Part shown: piece by piece, positions 18,948-27,614 of the stretch
Numbering within the stretch: the stretch's first letter is position 1
Layout of the letters: every line of letters starts with the position of its first letter
Assembly (NCBI GenBank): GCA_021803345.1
Contig: JAJZLS010000088.1
Location: 1 to 64,000 of the forward strand
Direction: 5' to 3'
DNA length: 64,000 bases
Source: Actinomycetes bacterium
Lineage (GTDB): Bacteria; Actinomycetota; Acidimicrobiia; Acidimicrobiales; Acidimicrobiaceae
Translations under genes and position numbers: made by a program
The notes under the pieces: generated by a model
What the model was told of the DNA's origin: nothing
Databases searched by the model: none
The model's input: the letters and a program-made list of their open reading frames with translations, nothing else

Positions 18948-19189
18948 CTGTTCCGTCATAGTCAGCATCCGACGAAATTTTCAGCTGCTTCGATTACATC
19001 TTGATGTGGCTTGGTGCCAACAACCGAGTCGTTTCAGCCCGTCATAATGTTACGATCCTAATGAATAGCTAGAGTTGCTGGAAACTGGTGCGCAGCTGGG
19101 TGCTTGGAAGCAACCAGTGAATGCAGTATTGAACCAACGGTAGCGCAACCCCCTTCCGTAAGGGAGGGGTCAAGGCTGCTAATATCAGC
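18948..19189. other. Spacer between the Kor operon and the TnpB remnant
   Basis: Contains the hairpin described at 19148-19170. No gene seen. The sequence may include older transposon debris, but I cannot identify its ends. Confidence 0.3.
19148..19170 (+). repeat. Hairpin, left copy (TnpB-element end-like)
   Basis: A-C-C-C-C arm pairs with G-G-G-G-T around CGTAA; one base is bulged. A related hairpin with the same CGTAAGG core lies at 19649-19673, on the other side of the TnpB remnant. IS605/TnpB elements carry subterminal hairpins, so these may be element ends, but the exact boundaries are not clear. Confidence 0.4.
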
Positions 19190-19680
19190 TTGAGTGTCAT
19201 GACCGTGAGATTGGATTGCGGGATGTACCGGATTGAAAAAGATAACGCCCGCCAGATCGGCACAGCCGTTGCCTTCGTGACTATGTCTCGTGGCGATAAT
19301 TGCAGAGCGCACGATGCCTGTCAGGCCGATGCCGGACTGTGGAACCGAGCAGTTAACTGGGTACCTGCCGAGTGGAATTCAGGAAATTCTCCATTAAAGT
19401 ACGATATACTGCACTTCCTGACTGCATTGCCAGTGGAAATCCGTCCGCTGCATGTTTATGCCACCACTGAGATAATCGCTCACGATCTCTCTGGGGCAAT
19501 AACAATATCTAGGGCCAATCGTAACAACGCCATCAAGGTTCGATCTCCTTGGTGTAAGAAGAACTATCGCCCTCTATCGTTTTCTAAGGGTTATGGCTGG
19601 GTAATGGAAGCGATGGCGTGTAAGCGAAGTCGAGCGGATGGACTAGAAGCCCCGTTCGTAAGGTCAGGGAGGCTCACGTC
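19190..19680 (+). pseudogene. Decayed TnpB (IS200/IS605 or IS607-type) remnant
   Basis: The frame encodes about 163 residues. The middle is recognisably TnpB N-terminal sequence: LWNRAVNWVPAEWNSG, then KYDILHFLTALPVEIRPLHVY and RSPWCKKNYRPLSFSKGYGW. All catalytic parts that should follow (RuvC Asp and Glu, zinc finger) are missing; after GYGWVMEA the sequence jumps to what looks like the 3' end of such an element. The N-terminal 40 residues also do not fit well. I read it as an internally deleted, inactive transposon gene with no tnpA nearby. Its apparent right end runs directly into the MOSC gene. Confidence 0.65.
19649..19673 (+). repeat. Right-end-like hairpin of the TnpB remnant, containing the MOSC ribosome site
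   Basis: G-C-C-C-C pairs imperfectly with G-G-G-A-G-G-C around TTCGTAAGG. The AGGGAGG at 19666-19672 is eight bases before the TTG start of the MOSC gene and so can serve as its ribosome-binding site. Confidence 0.4.
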
Positions 19681-20133
19681 TTGAGTATCGGAATTGTTCA
19701 GGATATTTATATCTCTGAATTTGAAGGTCATACGATGGTGCGAATGCAGTCGGTTGTGGTTAACAGTCGGGGCATCGTGGGGGATCGTTACTTTAGAGGA
19801 AAGGGGCATTGGTCGTCGTTTCCCGATCAAACGGGGTCGGCCCTTACTTTAATTGCCAGCGAGGTGATCGAGTCATCTAGCTTTGAGGGGCCACTGCTTA
19901 GGCGAAATGTCGTTACCTCGGGACTTGATTTGGTCGAACTGATAGGTCATGAATTTGCGATCGGATCGATTAGATGTTTTGGGGTCCGGCCTTGTCTACC
20001 GTGTAAGTATTTGGAAGACATCATTGGTAGGGATTTTAGAAAGGAACACGACGGAATCCGGGGGGGACTTCGGGTTGACGTTTTGAAGGGAGGGTTAGTT
20101 GCTATTGGCGATCCAATCGAAGTCATCGGTTAG
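19681..20133 (+). CDS. MOSC domain protein
   Basis: 150 residues from TTG 19681, with AGGGAGG at the proper distance; the N-terminal IGIVQDIYISEFEG is part of the normal domain, so the later ATG (19735) would cut it. MOSC features: GIVGDRYF, then TLIASEVIESS, LLRRNVVTSGLDL, RPCLPCKYL with the conserved Cys, and a final GGLVAIGDPIEVIG. MOSC domains bind molybdenum cofactor sulfur or handle similar oxidised substrates. It stands alone; the molybdoenzyme gene at 24868 is 5 kb away. Confidence 0.85.
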   Translation: MSIGIVQDIYISEFEGHTMVRMQSVVVNSRGIVGDRYFRGKGHWSSFPDQTGSALTLIASEVIESSSFEGPLLRRNVVTSGLDLVELIGHEFAIGSIRCFGVRPCLPCKYLEDIIGRDFRKEHDGIRGGLRVDVLKGGLVAIGDPIEVIG

Positions 20134-21028
20134 CTGTGATTGATGGCATTGCAAGGGTATTTTGATAGATCGTTGTTTAGGGTATCTTGGATTGAGGTTG
20201 CTTGTTAATGAGCAAGACGATCTATTGGTTTATGTGAAACTCTCTTCTGGTCGTAAACAGGTGAAGCATGGCTATGGTGGAGTTGAATTTTTAGACCATA
20301 AGCTCTGTAACATCTGATTAAGCGGTAGTGGTCTACTAAACGCGTGAATTTTCCGATTTTTAACTTTAGTAGTTGTTGATACTCGCGAAATGCTAGTCGG
20401 CCATTCCGTATACCAGTAGTTATTTCCGCAGATTAGGATGCATATTCGGTTGGGGTCTTCTCCGTTGACTGTTCAGATCTTCAGTTTTGCGGGGAGAGGC
20501 GACGCTCGAAAAGCGAAGGCCTTGCGATCGACGAGGTGCGGGTTTCCTTGGTTTATTGGGATTGCACTGCCCGTCACTTAGCGGTTGGCTTTGTTCCTGG
20601 ATACGCTATCCCGTTTGTAGCGACATCAGTTTTCCTGGCTACCTTCGCTGAAATAAACTGACCTAAGCATCTGAGTAACTGCAAAGAATTACAGCGGGTG
20701 GGAGCCTAGTAATTCATGCTCCTGAGGTTATCGGGACTGCCTCGGCGTTTGATTTTGCAGCAGTCAGTACCTTAGAGATTGGAGTGCTGGCGTTTCTATC
20801 TGGTAACGCATTGAATCTGGTGGATACTTCTTCGAGCAGCTCGGGGCTCAATAAGCAAATGATCCAGCTCAAGGGAGTCAGCCTTAGAAGGTCGGCGCCA
20901 TCGTAGTTCATTTTTAATAAGGACAGATACATTGGTAGATGCAGTGTCTGTTTTAAATTTCGGTTTACATGCGAATTTGAATCGGGAATAAATTTTTACA
21001 ATTCAACAAGTTGAGGCAGGTAAATAAT
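20134..21028. other. Gene-poor region
   Basis: About 900 bases without a convincing gene. A 72-codon frame on the minus strand (20714-20932) looks partly protein-like (for example LLSPELLEEVSTRFNALPDRN) but is not recognised and may be a decayed fragment. The composition between 20460 and 20660 also looks like degraded coding sequence. I cannot name either. Confidence 0.35.
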
Positions 21029-21256
21029 TTGGCTATGACTATTTATGGAGTAACGGTTCTGACTCTGATGATGGTCAGCTATGCCCTTGAAAATCGGCAT
21101 CGTCATTATGTGTTAGCATTCTCTGGTTTTTGCGTTCTTTCCGGGGTGTATGGATTCCTTTCAGGAGTTTGGCCTTTCGGAGCAGTAGAGATAATTTGGT
21201 CAGCGGTGGCGTTCAGGCGTTGGCTCAATGCTGGGGCACCGTCTATTGGAACATAA
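21029..21256 (+). CDS. Small conserved membrane protein
   Basis: About 75 residues. Start TTG 21029 is placed by GAGGCAGG at 21013-21020; ATG 21035 is nearly as good. The sequence YALENRHRHYVLAFSGFCVLSGVYGFLSGVWPFGAVEIIW matches a widespread small family of unknown function with a Y-A-L-E-x-R start and WPFGxVExIW end. Two hydrophobic segments. Function unknown. Confidence 0.7.
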   Translation: MAMTIYGVTVLTLMMVSYALENRHRHYVLAFSGFCVLSGVYGFLSGVWPFGAVEIIWSAVAFRRWLNAGAPSIGT

Positions 21257-21331
21257 TCGAAAATCTTCTGTCCCAGGATTTTGGGATTGGATGCGATTCA
21301 TTGATCGTAATCAAGTGGTAATTTAAAAAAT

Positions 21332-21571
21332 ATGAATACTGCCGAACTATTGAACGTCGCTAAAGCGAATCATTACGAGGTAAAGGAGATAGACGGATCA
21401 TTCTTCGTTCTGTTACCTGCCTGGCAGGTTGACACCTTTGCTTATTTCCCAAATTCTCGCAAGTATGCCTATAATTACCAGGCGAAAATGGAGCCTTCTA
21501 GCGATGGTACTATGTGCTACTTAGTTCCTCTTTCGTATTTGGAATTAGACCGATCATATATTCCCGACTGA
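21332..21571 (+). CDS. Hypothetical protein (79 aa)
   Basis: Not recognised. Begins MNTAELLNVAKANHYEVKEIDG and is rich in Tyr and aromatic residues with no hydrophobic helix. No clear ribosome site. It is protein-like in composition but unsupported by context. Confidence 0.35.
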   Translation: MNTAELLNVAKANHYEVKEIDGSFFVLLPAWQVDTFAYFPNSRKYAYNYQAKMEPSSDGTMCYLVPLSYLELDRSYIPD

Positions 21572-21849
21572 CTGCCGAGGTTGTGGTATTTGACATCCAC
21601 GCCCTGGACAAACCTGGGAACCCGTTTAGACAGGAGGCCCAGGTCACTTCGTAATTTGGAAGTTGAAGCTTAATTGGGTCACCATGCTTAACCAGACAGG
21701 ATTTTCGTGCTACGCGCGTCTGCGTGGTGTGACACCGAAGTGGGGAATGCGCCATGTGCAGGAGAATTTTGTGTTGCTAAGTTTACCTCCGGATCAGTCA
21801 TACATCCAAAGCTTGATTTGCCGCGACTATCCTTGATCGAGCGAATAAA

Positions 21850-22791
21850 TCAGGAGGCTGGAGGGCTTGTTGTGATCAAGAATTCAATTTCGGTCGCAAA
21901 GCTCATAAGTGAATCTGAGGACGGAATGAAATAATGGGATCCGGTGGCGGGCATTGAATAAAAGGTAAGTGCATCCCTGAGACCGTCAAGTACCCCTGCC
22001 ATCCTCCGCAACATTTCATGGACTGTTTCTTGGCTATTTGTGAACCCAATAAATGAGGTTTCATTGTTGCTGGGGGTTCCGTGTGAGACGTTGCGCCTAA
22101 ATATTGGTTGCTCCCGGTAGTATTTTTCGATGGTAGTTATGGCAGCATGCGAATTCTTAGGTAGTAGATCTTCAGCAAATTCAGTGCTATCCACTTTTGT
22201 TCGTCCTATGATTTGCTCCTGCTTTTTAGAGTCAAGTTGGCTAAATGGTCTTATGTCATGCTGCCACTTTTGGAAAAGCAGCACGCTTCCACCCTGTCCG
22301 GGTGTAGAGTCGGGAATGATCGCCACCTTAGCCGCTTCCAGGAAAGTTGGATTTGCAGATTCGTCGATGAAACCTGTTAAATCTCGGTTGAACCTATAGT
22401 TCCAGCCAGAAATATCTTCTTCAAGTTCAGCTAATCCCTCGAGCCTATTTATCGTGAGCACTGCGGCATCGAAGACTTGACCAATGCTCTGGCTTGAAAT
22501 CCAGATCCATATGTCTCGCTGAGTGGCCAGGATAACAAAACAGTCGTCAGCATTTACGGAAGAGGTAAAATCAAACATAACCTGGGGGATGCCATTTGGA
22601 GCCAGAGTGCGCCATATGGTTGGACGAATTCCAATAGCACAGTTTATGCCAGCGATACTGGAGTGGATTTCTTCAATATTGCAAATTGCTTCAACGGCGT
22701 CTCTGGGATCTGCCTTTTTTTGGATTCTGAACTCAAGAAACATATGGGCTGGACTCCCTATGGCGAATATTCCGGGCTGAGGGATCGGCAT
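21850..22791 (-). CDS. Dyp-type peroxidase (YfeX-like)
   Basis: 313 residues, usual length. The ATG has AAAGGAAACA just upstream. Family signs: MPIPQPGIFAIGSPAHMFLEF at the start, the distal heme region RDLTGFIDESANPT, and a proximal-side region with NSHAAITTIE and IFRRNVSHG. DyP enzymes use a heme and hydrogen peroxide to oxidise dyes, phenols or porphyrins. In the GxxDG motif the catalytic Asp is present but the last Gly is Glu (GFIDES), a departure seen in some family members. No signal peptide, so cytoplasmic or encapsulin-loaded; no encapsulin gene is nearby. Its 3' end overlaps a doubtful + strand frame (21707-21934) that I do not call. Confidence 0.85.
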   Translation of the reverse strand: MPIPQPGIFAIGSPAHMFLEFRIQKKADPRDAVEAICNIEEIHSSIAGINCAIGIRPTIWRTLAPNGIPQVMFDFTSSVNADDCFVILATQRDIWIWISSQSIGQVFDAAVLTINRLEGLAELEEDISGWNYRFNRDLTGFIDESANPTFLEAAKVAIIPDSTPGQGGSVLLFQKWQHDIRPFSQLDSKKQEQIIGRTKVDSTEFAEDLLPKNSHAAITTIEKYYREQPIFRRNVSHGTPSNNETSFIGFTNSQETVHEMLRRMAGVLDGLRDALTFYSMPATGSHYFIPSSDSLMSFATEIEFLITTSPPAS

Positions 22792-22901
22792 TGTTTCCTT
22801 TCGGTAAAGAACTTGGATGTTATTGTTGTTATCTAGCTCCGGAAATAATATTTCCTGACGTATGTTTTAAATTCCAGGTCAATGCAGAGTGAAGGTATGA
22901 A

Positions 22902-23597
22902 ATGAATATAGAGATTTGGTCCGATGTAGTTTGTCCGTGGTGTTACATCGGGAAGCGTCGTTTGGAAAAGGCGTTACATCAACTCGAAGGATTTATTCAA
23001 GTTCAAATAAGGTGGCGTTCATATGAGCTTGATCCTGGAGCAGAAAAGTCAATTGATAAGGATATGGCTTCTCGTCTTTCGGAGAAGTATCGCATATCTC
23101 CGCAGCAGGCTAAAGAGTCCATGGCACACATCGCCTCGCTGGCCCTAGCGGAAGGGCTTGAATACAATCTGGATGGCGCGAAAATGACCAACAGCTTTGA
23201 TGCACATAGATTGATTCAGATGGCATCTAAGAATGGATTAGGTGGTCAGATGAAGGAAAGGCTTTTATGCGCTTACTTTGTTGAGTCTGAAAATATCTCT
23301 GACAAAGCTGCATTGTTGCGCTTTGCCTGCGAAGTGGGTTTGGATTCAGGTGAGGTCAGCGGGATGCTGGCATCAGATGCGTTTGCTGATAAAGTTAGAG
23401 CTGATGAATCCTTGGCTACCGAGCTTGGGATTTCTGGAGTGCCGTTTTTTGTGTTTGACTCGAAATATGCGGTTTCAGGTGCCCAATCATCCGAGGTGTT
23501 TCTTGAAGTTCTCACCAGAGTTCAGGCGGAGTCAGGCCAAAAATCGATAAATACAGATGAAGCCAGTAACTGCAGCAATGACAGCTGCCAAATCTAA
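22902..23597 (+). CDS. FrnE-like DsbA family oxidoreductase
   Basis: 231 residues. The thioredoxin-fold active site CPWC is at residues 11-14 (SDVVCPWCYIGKRRLE, typical for the FrnE/2-hydroxychromene isomerase-like branch), followed by the helical insertion and the cis-Pro segment GISGVPFFVFD. A C-terminal pair of Cys (C-S-N-D-S-C) is also usual in FrnE. There is no signal peptide, so it acts in the cytoplasm as a disulfide isomerase-type protein. It is divergent from the DyP gene; a common peroxide response is possible but not shown. Confidence 0.87.
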   Translation: MNIEIWSDVVCPWCYIGKRRLEKALHQLEGFIQVQIRWRSYELDPGAEKSIDKDMASRLSEKYRISPQQAKESMAHIASLALAEGLEYNLDGAKMTNSFDAHRLIQMASKNGLGGQMKERLLCAYFVESENISDKAALLRFACEVGLDSGEVSGMLASDAFADKVRADESLATELGISGVPFFVFDSKYAVSGAQSSEVFLEVLTRVQAESGQKSINTDEASNCSNDSCQI

Positions 23598-23807
23598 TCC
23601 TGGTGATTGAAGGATTTTTGTTGGTCAAATGTCGATAGTTTGAGTTGGCGGAAACGCTCACTTGGAAACGATGATCGATCCAGGCTCAATTGTTACTGTT
23701 GTTAATTTAGGCCTAGATAGTAGAGTCCATCAAGGAAAAGTTGCATGATACAAGTATGGCCAGCGATTGTAATAGTCTATTAAGTAGGAAAAATCAAGGA
23801 GATGTTA

Positions 23808-24788
23808 ATGCAGGAAAGAAAAGTTGGATCACTGGGTCTTAAGGTTTCGGCGGTTGGACTCGGGTGTATGGGAATGAGCGAGTTCTACGGGCCCTCCTCA
23901 GATGCGGATCAAATCAAGGTGATACAAAAAGCCATTGACCTGGGAGTGACCTTACTTGACACCGCGGATATGTATGGACCTTTTACCAATGAAGTATTAG
24001 TCGGAAAAGCGATCAAAGGTCGACGCGACGAGGTCGTGCTGGCAACCAAGTTTGGGAACTCGAGAGGTGAGAATGGAGAGTTTCTAGGTGTTCGTGGCGA
24101 TCCAGAATATGTTCGTAAGTCCTGTGATGCTTCTCTGCTTAGACTTGGAGTAGACACCATTGATCTCTACTATCAGCATAGAGTTGACACCAAAGTTCCA
24201 ATCGAAGAAACTATAGGCGCAATGTCTGAGTTGGTTGAAGCTGGCAAGGTTCGCTACATCGGAATGTCCGAAGCTGCGCCGTCAACTCTCCGCCGCGCTC
24301 ATGGCACTTTCCCTATTACTGCGTTGCAGACAGAGTATTCGCTTTGGAGCAGGGACCCCGAAGAGGAGATTCTTGCTACAGTCAAAGAGCTTGGGATCGG
24401 TTTTGTTGCATATTCGCCACTTGGACGTGGATTTTTGACTGGCCAAATAAAAAGTATTGATGATCTCGATGCCTCTGATACAAGGAGAAATCATCCAAGA
24501 TTCCAGGGAAAAAATTTCAATAAAAACCTAGAACTAGTGGAAAAAGTTTCTGATATTGCAAGGGCCAAAGGCGTAACACCCGCGCAACTAGCTTTGGCTT
24601 GGGTTTTGGCGCAATCAAGTGAGATAGTAGCCATTCCTGGAACCAGAAATATTGATCGACTGGAGGAGAACGTAAAAGCAGCATCGATAACTCTCGATAA
24701 AGAGGAATTGGCTGCAATTGATCAGGTGTTTCCCAGGGGAGCAACTGTTGGTGAACGATATCCATCTATGGATTCAGTAAATAAATAG
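23808..24788 (+). CDS. Aldo/keto reductase
   Basis: 326 residues from ATG 23808. AAGGAG at 23796-23801 lies six bases before it and abuts the earlier ATG (23802), so the second ATG is the start. Family marks: [23 protein letters not shown] (catalytic Asp and Tyr), VLATKFG (Lys) and [15 protein letters not shown] (His). This is the AKR13-like branch that reduces aldehydes with NADPH. Single gene. No partner in the neighbourhood suggests the natural substrate. Confidence 0.92.
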   Translation: MQERKVGSLGLKVSAVGLGCMGMSEFYGPSSDADQIKVIQKAIDLGVTLLDTADMYGPFTNEVLVGKAIKGRRDEVVLATKFGNSRGENGEFLGVRGDPEYVRKSCDASLLRLGVDTIDLYYQHRVDTKVPIEETIGAMSELVEAGKVRYIGMSEAAPSTLRRAHGTFPITALQTEYSLWSRDPEEEILATVKELGIGFVAYSPLGRGFLTGQIKSIDDLDASDTRRNHPRFQGKNFNKNLELVEKVSDIARAKGVTPAQLALAWVLAQSSEIVAIPGTRNIDRLEENVKAASITLDKEELAAIDQVFPRGATVGERYPSMDSVNK

Positions 24789-24867
24789 GCAATAATTTGG
24801 TTACCTGAAACAGCTTAGAGGATTTACTTCCGCTCGGCTGTTTCAGCCCAGTTTGCTTTATTGATTG

Positions 24868-27237
24868 CTAAATGTCGACATCTGCTGCAGCAGGAGCTTG
24901 GGCGTCCTCTCGTAGGGGCAGAGATTCGAAAAACTTTGGAGGGTCTTGCCAAATTTGTACTGCCTCCCCCCTTGAAGCTTGATCGATTGCTTTCCATACT
25001 TTTTCCGAAGTAAGTGGCATATCTATATGCCTAACTCCCAGGTGTGAGATCGCGTCGATCACGGCGTTGTGAACTGCTGGCATGGATCCAATCGTACCGG
25101 ATTCGCCTATTCCCTTAGCTCCCAGTGGGTTTAGCGGCGTAGGTGTTTCTGTGTTGAATACCTTGAACGAGGGGAGCTCGGCAGCACTTGGCATTCCGTA
25201 TTCTGCCAACGTGGTTGTGAGCGGATTTCCCTCGGCATCATAGACAAACTGTTCCCAAAGCACTTGCGCAATTCCCTGCGCGATGCCGCCGTGTTGTTGA
25301 CCGTGTACGAGCAACGGATTTAGCACCCTGCCGCAGTCATCGACAGCGATGTGATTAATCGGGTTTACTCTACCAGTCTCGATATCAACTTCAACCACGC
25401 TCACATGTGCTCCAAAGGGGAAGGTGGCGCCCTTTTGAACAAAATCCAGGCTGACTAGCAATGAGTCGTCTTGTCCTTGTGCGAAGGCAGCCAGTTCGGC
25501 CCAGCTGATATGAGAAGTTGGCACTCCAGCTATAGAAAGGCCCTCTTGATCTGACAGAACTATGTCATCTACGCTAGCTTCAAAATAATGCGCTGCCAGC
25601 TGTTTTGCTTTTTCGAAAAGCGCGTCTGACGCAGTTGCAACTGCTGATCCGCCGATCTGAAGGGAACGTGATCCACCAGTTCCGCCACCGGTGGGTATCT
25701 GGGAGGTATCAGATTGGATGAAACGAATTTTGTCAATCGGTATGCCGAATCGGTCGGAGACAATCATTGCGAAAGAGGTGCCGTGGCCCTGGCCGTGTGC
25801 TGATGTGCCAACTTTAATCGACGCTGTTCCATCGGGATGTATTTCAACAGCTGAAAATTCCGATGGTCCTCCACCAGCGGTAATCTCAACATAGGTCGAT
25901 ATACCAATACCGAGAAGGAGGTTGCTCCCGCTCGAAATTCTCTCAGCCTGTTCTTTGCGCAGCTGGTCGTAGTCGGCAAGTTCAAGTGCCTTTTCTAGCG
26001 CGGACAGATAGTCTCCACTATCGTATTTCGCCCCGGTAAGTGTTTGCAAGGGCAGCGATTCTTTGGGAATTAGATTCATTTTGCGAATTTCAACGGGATC
26101 GATATCTAGTTCATCGGAGGCGATATCCATTATTCTCTCGAGGAAAGCCGCAGCTTCCGGTCGTCCTGCCCCTCTGAACGCCCCGACTGGAGTGGTGTTT
26201 GTTAGGGCAACGGCGACGTCATACGAGATTTTTGGTATTTGGTATACTCCCTGGCTCATCAGTTTGGTGGAACCCATTGCCAGTCCTCCACCGAAACCTG
26301 CGTAAGCTCCAGCGTCACCAACCATTCTGCATCTCAGCCCGGTGATTTTCCCCGATTTTTTGAATCCCATTTCAATGTATTGAATCTGACTCCGGCCATG
26401 GGGGAGTGAGACCATGTTTTCTGACCGAGTTTCGCTCCATTTGATCGGGATGTTAAGTTTAAGTGCCGATGCGATCACCACTGAATGTTCAGCGGTGACT
26501 CCAGCCTTTCCGCCAAAGGCACCTCCCACATGAGGTGCGATCACACGAATTTTATCCGGATCTAATCTTAACACTTTCGATATCGCTTTAGCGAAGTTAT
26601 GTGGCATCTGAGTCGATACGTAAATGCTCATATCTCTATCCCCAGTAGGACGAGGGATCACTGAAATCGCATTGCCTTCCATGGGAACTACGGCAATTCT
26701 CTGATTGACCATTCGTGCCCTGATGATTACTTCAGCGTCATTTAGGGCCACATCCGGATCTTTTTCTCTGTTGCCTGCTGCAAGGTTGGTGCCGAGTGGT
26801 TCGAACTGTAAAGGTGCGTCAGCTTCCAGGGCCTTTTCGGGGTCGCTAACTGCAGGTAGTTGTTCGTAGTCGACATATATAGCTTCAGTGGCATCTATTG
26901 CGATAGCTTTGGTTTCAGCTATAACTACCGCAACAGCATCTCCTACAAATCGGACTTTTCCTTCTGCTAAAGGTGGCCGTTTGCAGTTGTCATTTAATGG
27001 GAAAAACGCATGGTGAGGCGGTATTTTTAGATCTTCCGCAGTGTAGACCGCCAAGACTCCGGGAATCTTTTTAGCTTCTTCGGTGTCTATGCCAAGGATT
27101 TTAGCGTGGGCGAAGGGCGATCGTAAGAATACCGCATGCGCCATATCACCCTGATTATCTATAAACGTACCATTCCCGGTTAGTAATTCAGGATCTTCTA
27201 TTCTCTGTACTGATGTTCCAAGTATTGAAGTTGCCAT
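24868..27237 (-). CDS. Xanthine dehydrogenase family molybdopterin-binding subunit (CoxL-like)
   Basis: 789 residues, full length. Molybdenum hydroxylase large subunit: GTSVQRIEDPELLTGNGTFIDN at the start, VGGAFGGK at about 237-244, and the catalytic GAKGIGESGTIG near the C-terminus with the essential Glu. The active-site loop reads GAFRGAGR at about residues 352-359, the form-II type, not the AYxCSFR loop of true CO dehydrogenase, so CO oxidation is unlikely. The FAD (medium) and 2Fe-2S (small) subunits that normally accompany it are absent on both sides. It is divergent from the gene at 27615. Confidence 0.88.
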   Translation of the reverse strand: MATSILGTSVQRIEDPELLTGNGTFIDNQGDMAHAVFLRSPFAHAKILGIDTEEAKKIPGVLAVYTAEDLKIPPHHAFFPLNDNCKRPPLAEGKVRFVGDAVAVVIAETKAIAIDATEAIYVDYEQLPAVSDPEKALEADAPLQFEPLGTNLAAGNREKDPDVALNDAEVIIRARMVNQRIAVVPMEGNAISVIPRPTGDRDMSIYVSTQMPHNFAKAISKVLRLDPDKIRVIAPHVGGAFGGKAGVTAEHSVVIASALKLNIPIKWSETRSENMVSLPHGRSQIQYIEMGFKKSGKITGLRCRMVGDAGAYAGFGGGLAMGSTKLMSQGVYQIPKISYDVAVALTNTTPVGAFRGAGRPEAAAFLERIMDIASDELDIDPVEIRKMNLIPKESLPLQTLTGAKYDSGDYLSALEKALELADYDQLRKEQAERISSGSNLLLGIGISTYVEITAGGGPSEFSAVEIHPDGTASIKVGTSAHGQGHGTSFAMIVSDRFGIPIDKIRFIQSDTSQIPTGGGTGGSRSLQIGGSAVATASDALFEKAKQLAAHYFEASVDDIVLSDQEGLSIAGVPTSHISWAELAAFAQGQDDSLLVSLDFVQKGATFPFGAHVSVVEVDIETGRVNPINHIAVDDCGRVLNPLLVHGQQHGGIAQGIAQVLWEQFVYDAEGNPLTTTLAEYGMPSAAELPSFKVFNTETPTPLNPLGAKGIGESGTIGSMPAVHNAVIDAISHLGVRHIDMPLTSEKVWKAIDQASRGEAVQIWQDPPKFFESLPLREDAQAPAAADVDI

Positions 27238-27614
27238 GATTAAATCGTATGCCGTTAAAGAGTAAAGGCGTTAGTTGGATTTGTGAGATCCATCGAATCC
27301 TGGTCATTACTACCGTTCTCACCTGGAGTTTTTCGAGTGCTGGTTCCTGAGTGATTTATTTACAAATACAATCAAGTTGATTTCAACTACAATTTACATG
27401 ATCAATTGATAGGAAGTTATTCTTCGGTTAACGTCAGGTTTGTTGCTGAGCCCGAGGGGTAAACTCATTGAATATATGATCTTTTCTGGCTTGCTTCTCT
27501 TTGCACTGGGATAGAACGGTAAACTTGCAGGTACCAGCTGGATGTTTCATTGAATAAACACATTGATTATCAATTGGGTTTATACGACTTTCTGACGATC
27601 AAGAGGCGGATCAA
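27238..27614. other. Divergent promoter region
   Basis: About 375 bases between the molybdoenzyme gene (minus) and the NADH dehydrogenase-like gene (plus). It must hold both promoters. I see no clear RNA or repeat. Confidence 0.4.

Noticed and set aside
21707..21934. 75-codon frame overlapping the DyP gene end
   Set aside because: Weak start and overlap with a real gene on the other strand; may be decayed coding sequence but cannot be supported.
24868..27237. Carbon monoxide dehydrogenase large subunit (form I)
   Set aside because: The active-site loop is AFRGAGR, not AYxCSFR, and coxM/coxS are not adjacent.
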